Assembly: GCA_017478225.1 (NCBI GenBank)
Contig: JAFVDX010000009.1
Span: 62,001-126,000, forward strand
DNA: 64,000 bases
Origin: Paludibacteraceae bacterium
Lineage (GTDB): Bacteria > Bacteroidota > Bacteroidia > Bacteroidales > Paludibacteraceae
Direction: 5' to 3'
In this document: positions 63,451 to 64,000 of the stretch, piece after piece
Numbering within the stretch: the stretch's first letter is position 1
How the letters are laid out: each line of letters starts with the position of its first letter
Translations under genes and position numbers: made by a program
The notes under the pieces: model-generated
What the model saw: the letters and a program-made list of their open reading frames with translations, nothing else
What the model was told of the DNA's origin: nothing
Databases searched by the model: none

Positions 63451-63458
63451 TATCTTTG
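63451..63458 (+). promoter_or_regulatory. -7 promoter box before the broken ATPase gene
   Basis: TATCTTTG fits the -7 consensus; no TTTG lies 19-21 bp upstream. The start codon is 16 bp downstream. Confidence 0.4.
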
Positions 63459-63474
63459 TGCCGGATTTTAAAAG

Positions 63475-64000
63475 ATGACATATATTGAAATCATTGGAAG
63501 AAACAGTGAAAAACAGCGTTTGGAGAGTTTGTATAACTCTCGTAGAGCTGAATTTTTAGTGGTCTATGGCAGGCGTCGTGTCGGAAAGACCTATCTTATC
63601 CGGTAGCATTTCGCGAATCGTTTTGCTTTCATAACAACAGGTTTGTACAAGAAATCCCAAGAGATGCAACTGACGCAGTTTGCGATGGCCTTGAATGAGT
63701 CTTTTGGGATAGACATGCCTGCATTCAGTACATGGTTGGAAGCCTTTGCCATGCTCAAGAAATGCTTACAGGATACCAAGCAGGACCGCAAGGTGGTTTT
63801 TATTGATGAGATATCATGGTTTGATACCACCGGCTCGGATTTCATTGGAGCATTAGAGTGGTTTTGGAACGGTTGGGCAGCATCACAAAGTGATATTTTT
63901 TTTATTGCTTGCGGCAGTGCCACTTCATGGATCACTGATAAACTGCTATCTGACAAGGCGGATTATTCAATCGCGCAACATGCCAGATGTTTCTTCTTCC
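63475..64000 (+). pseudogene. Broken AAA-type ATPase gene (stop codon plus frameshift), cut by window edge
   Basis: From the ATG at 63475 the frame encodes an ATP-binding protein of the AAA_14/DUF4143-like prokaryotic ATPase group: EIIGRNSEKQRLESLYNS, then Walker A YGRRRVGKTYLIR. A TAG at 63604-63606 stops it after 43 residues, but the same frame goes on with clear family sequence: HFANRFAF, Walker B VVFIDEISWFD, and sensor-like FIACGSATSWITDK. Near 63955-63960 the match moves to another frame, which reads GGLFNRATCQMFLLP, as expected for the family; one missing G explains it. Two lesions make a pseudogene likely. Its GC content looks higher than that of its neighbours, suggesting transfer. 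Confidence 0.85.

Larger units (their letters stand above)
62965..63474. other. 510-bp gene-free stretch
   Basis: No gene is seen. It contains an inverted repeat GAGCCT with AGGCTC (63009-63030), a rho-independent terminator (63076-63107), a single DnaA-box-like TTATCAACA (63200-63208), and a -7 promoter box TATCTTTG (63451-63458) before the broken ATPase gene. The sequence between is very AT-rich and without repeats. It may be a join between the host core genes and a more GC-rich acquired segment to the right. Confidence 0.6.

Noticed and set aside
1..64000. CRISPR array, insertion sequence, prophage or rRNA operon
   Set aside because: I saw no regularly spaced repeats, transposase, integrase, phage structural gene or rRNA sequence on either strand.

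Overview
The window reads as chromosomal DNA of an AT-rich Bacteroidota, most likely order Bacteroidales and probably an anaerobe. Evidence for this: a fused SecDF, a viroplasmin-type RNase HI, a GldB-family lipoprotein, a PorX-type receiver/PglZ protein, a tmRNA tag ending in YALAA, a rubredoxin plus flavodiiron oxygen-reducing pair, and repeated copies of the Bacteroidetes promoter (TTTG, 19-20 bp, TAnnTTTG). There is no 16S rRNA, so the genus cannot be named.

Layout. Bases 1-26.5 kb are transcribed entirely leftward: a cut-off membrane protein, priA with a helical protein of unknown function, uvrA with two glycosyltransferases, and then a very tight 12-gene run (25239 down to 8514): a large TPR protein, an outer-membrane barrel, a GH13 amylase, a UbiA prenyltransferase, maf, an EpsG-like polymerase, three surface-polysaccharide glycosyltransferase-type genes, mnmG, apt and uvrC, closed by a strong terminator. 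A perfect ParB-binding parS palindrome lies between mnmG and apt. gldB is at 25.4-26.5 kb. From 26.6 to 40 kb the genes are mostly rightward: tRNA-Arg(CCG), an NhaC antiporter, (leftward porX-dprA), an RsmF-like methyltransferase, rubredoxin, flavodiiron protein, VanZ, (leftward xseB-CPBP protease), rsmA, corA, an LplT-like transporter and recJ. The gap before the transporter holds three identical DnaA-box-like 9-mers and is a candidate replication origin. From 40 to 53.7 kb lie a beta-CASP hydrolase, malQ, lpd, mnmA, ssrA (tmRNA), a beta-helix lipoprotein, dacB and a four-gene CDP-6-deoxysugar operon. From 53.8 to 60 kb lie secDF, gpmI, smpB, rnhA and tRNA-Arg(CCT). The end holds a TPM-domain/LemA/DUF2461 cluster and a broken ATPase gene with a stop codon and a frameshift.

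How it fits together. Surface chemistry dominates: polysaccharide assembly, CDP-sugar supply, PBP4 and SecDF. Genome maintenance genes (priA, uvrA, uvrC, recJ, dprA, xseB) and translation quality genes (mnmG, mnmA, rsmA, ssrA and smpB) are interleaved with it. GH13, MalQ and GpmI point to intracellular glucan use and glycolysis. Most of the window is ordinary core genome. The observations most worth following are the parS site together with the DnaA-box cluster (origin-proximal chromosome), the TPR/barrel pair at the head of a polysaccharide operon, the CDP-sugar set lacking the 3-dehydratase, and a leftward promoter reading antisense across tRNA-Arg(CCT).
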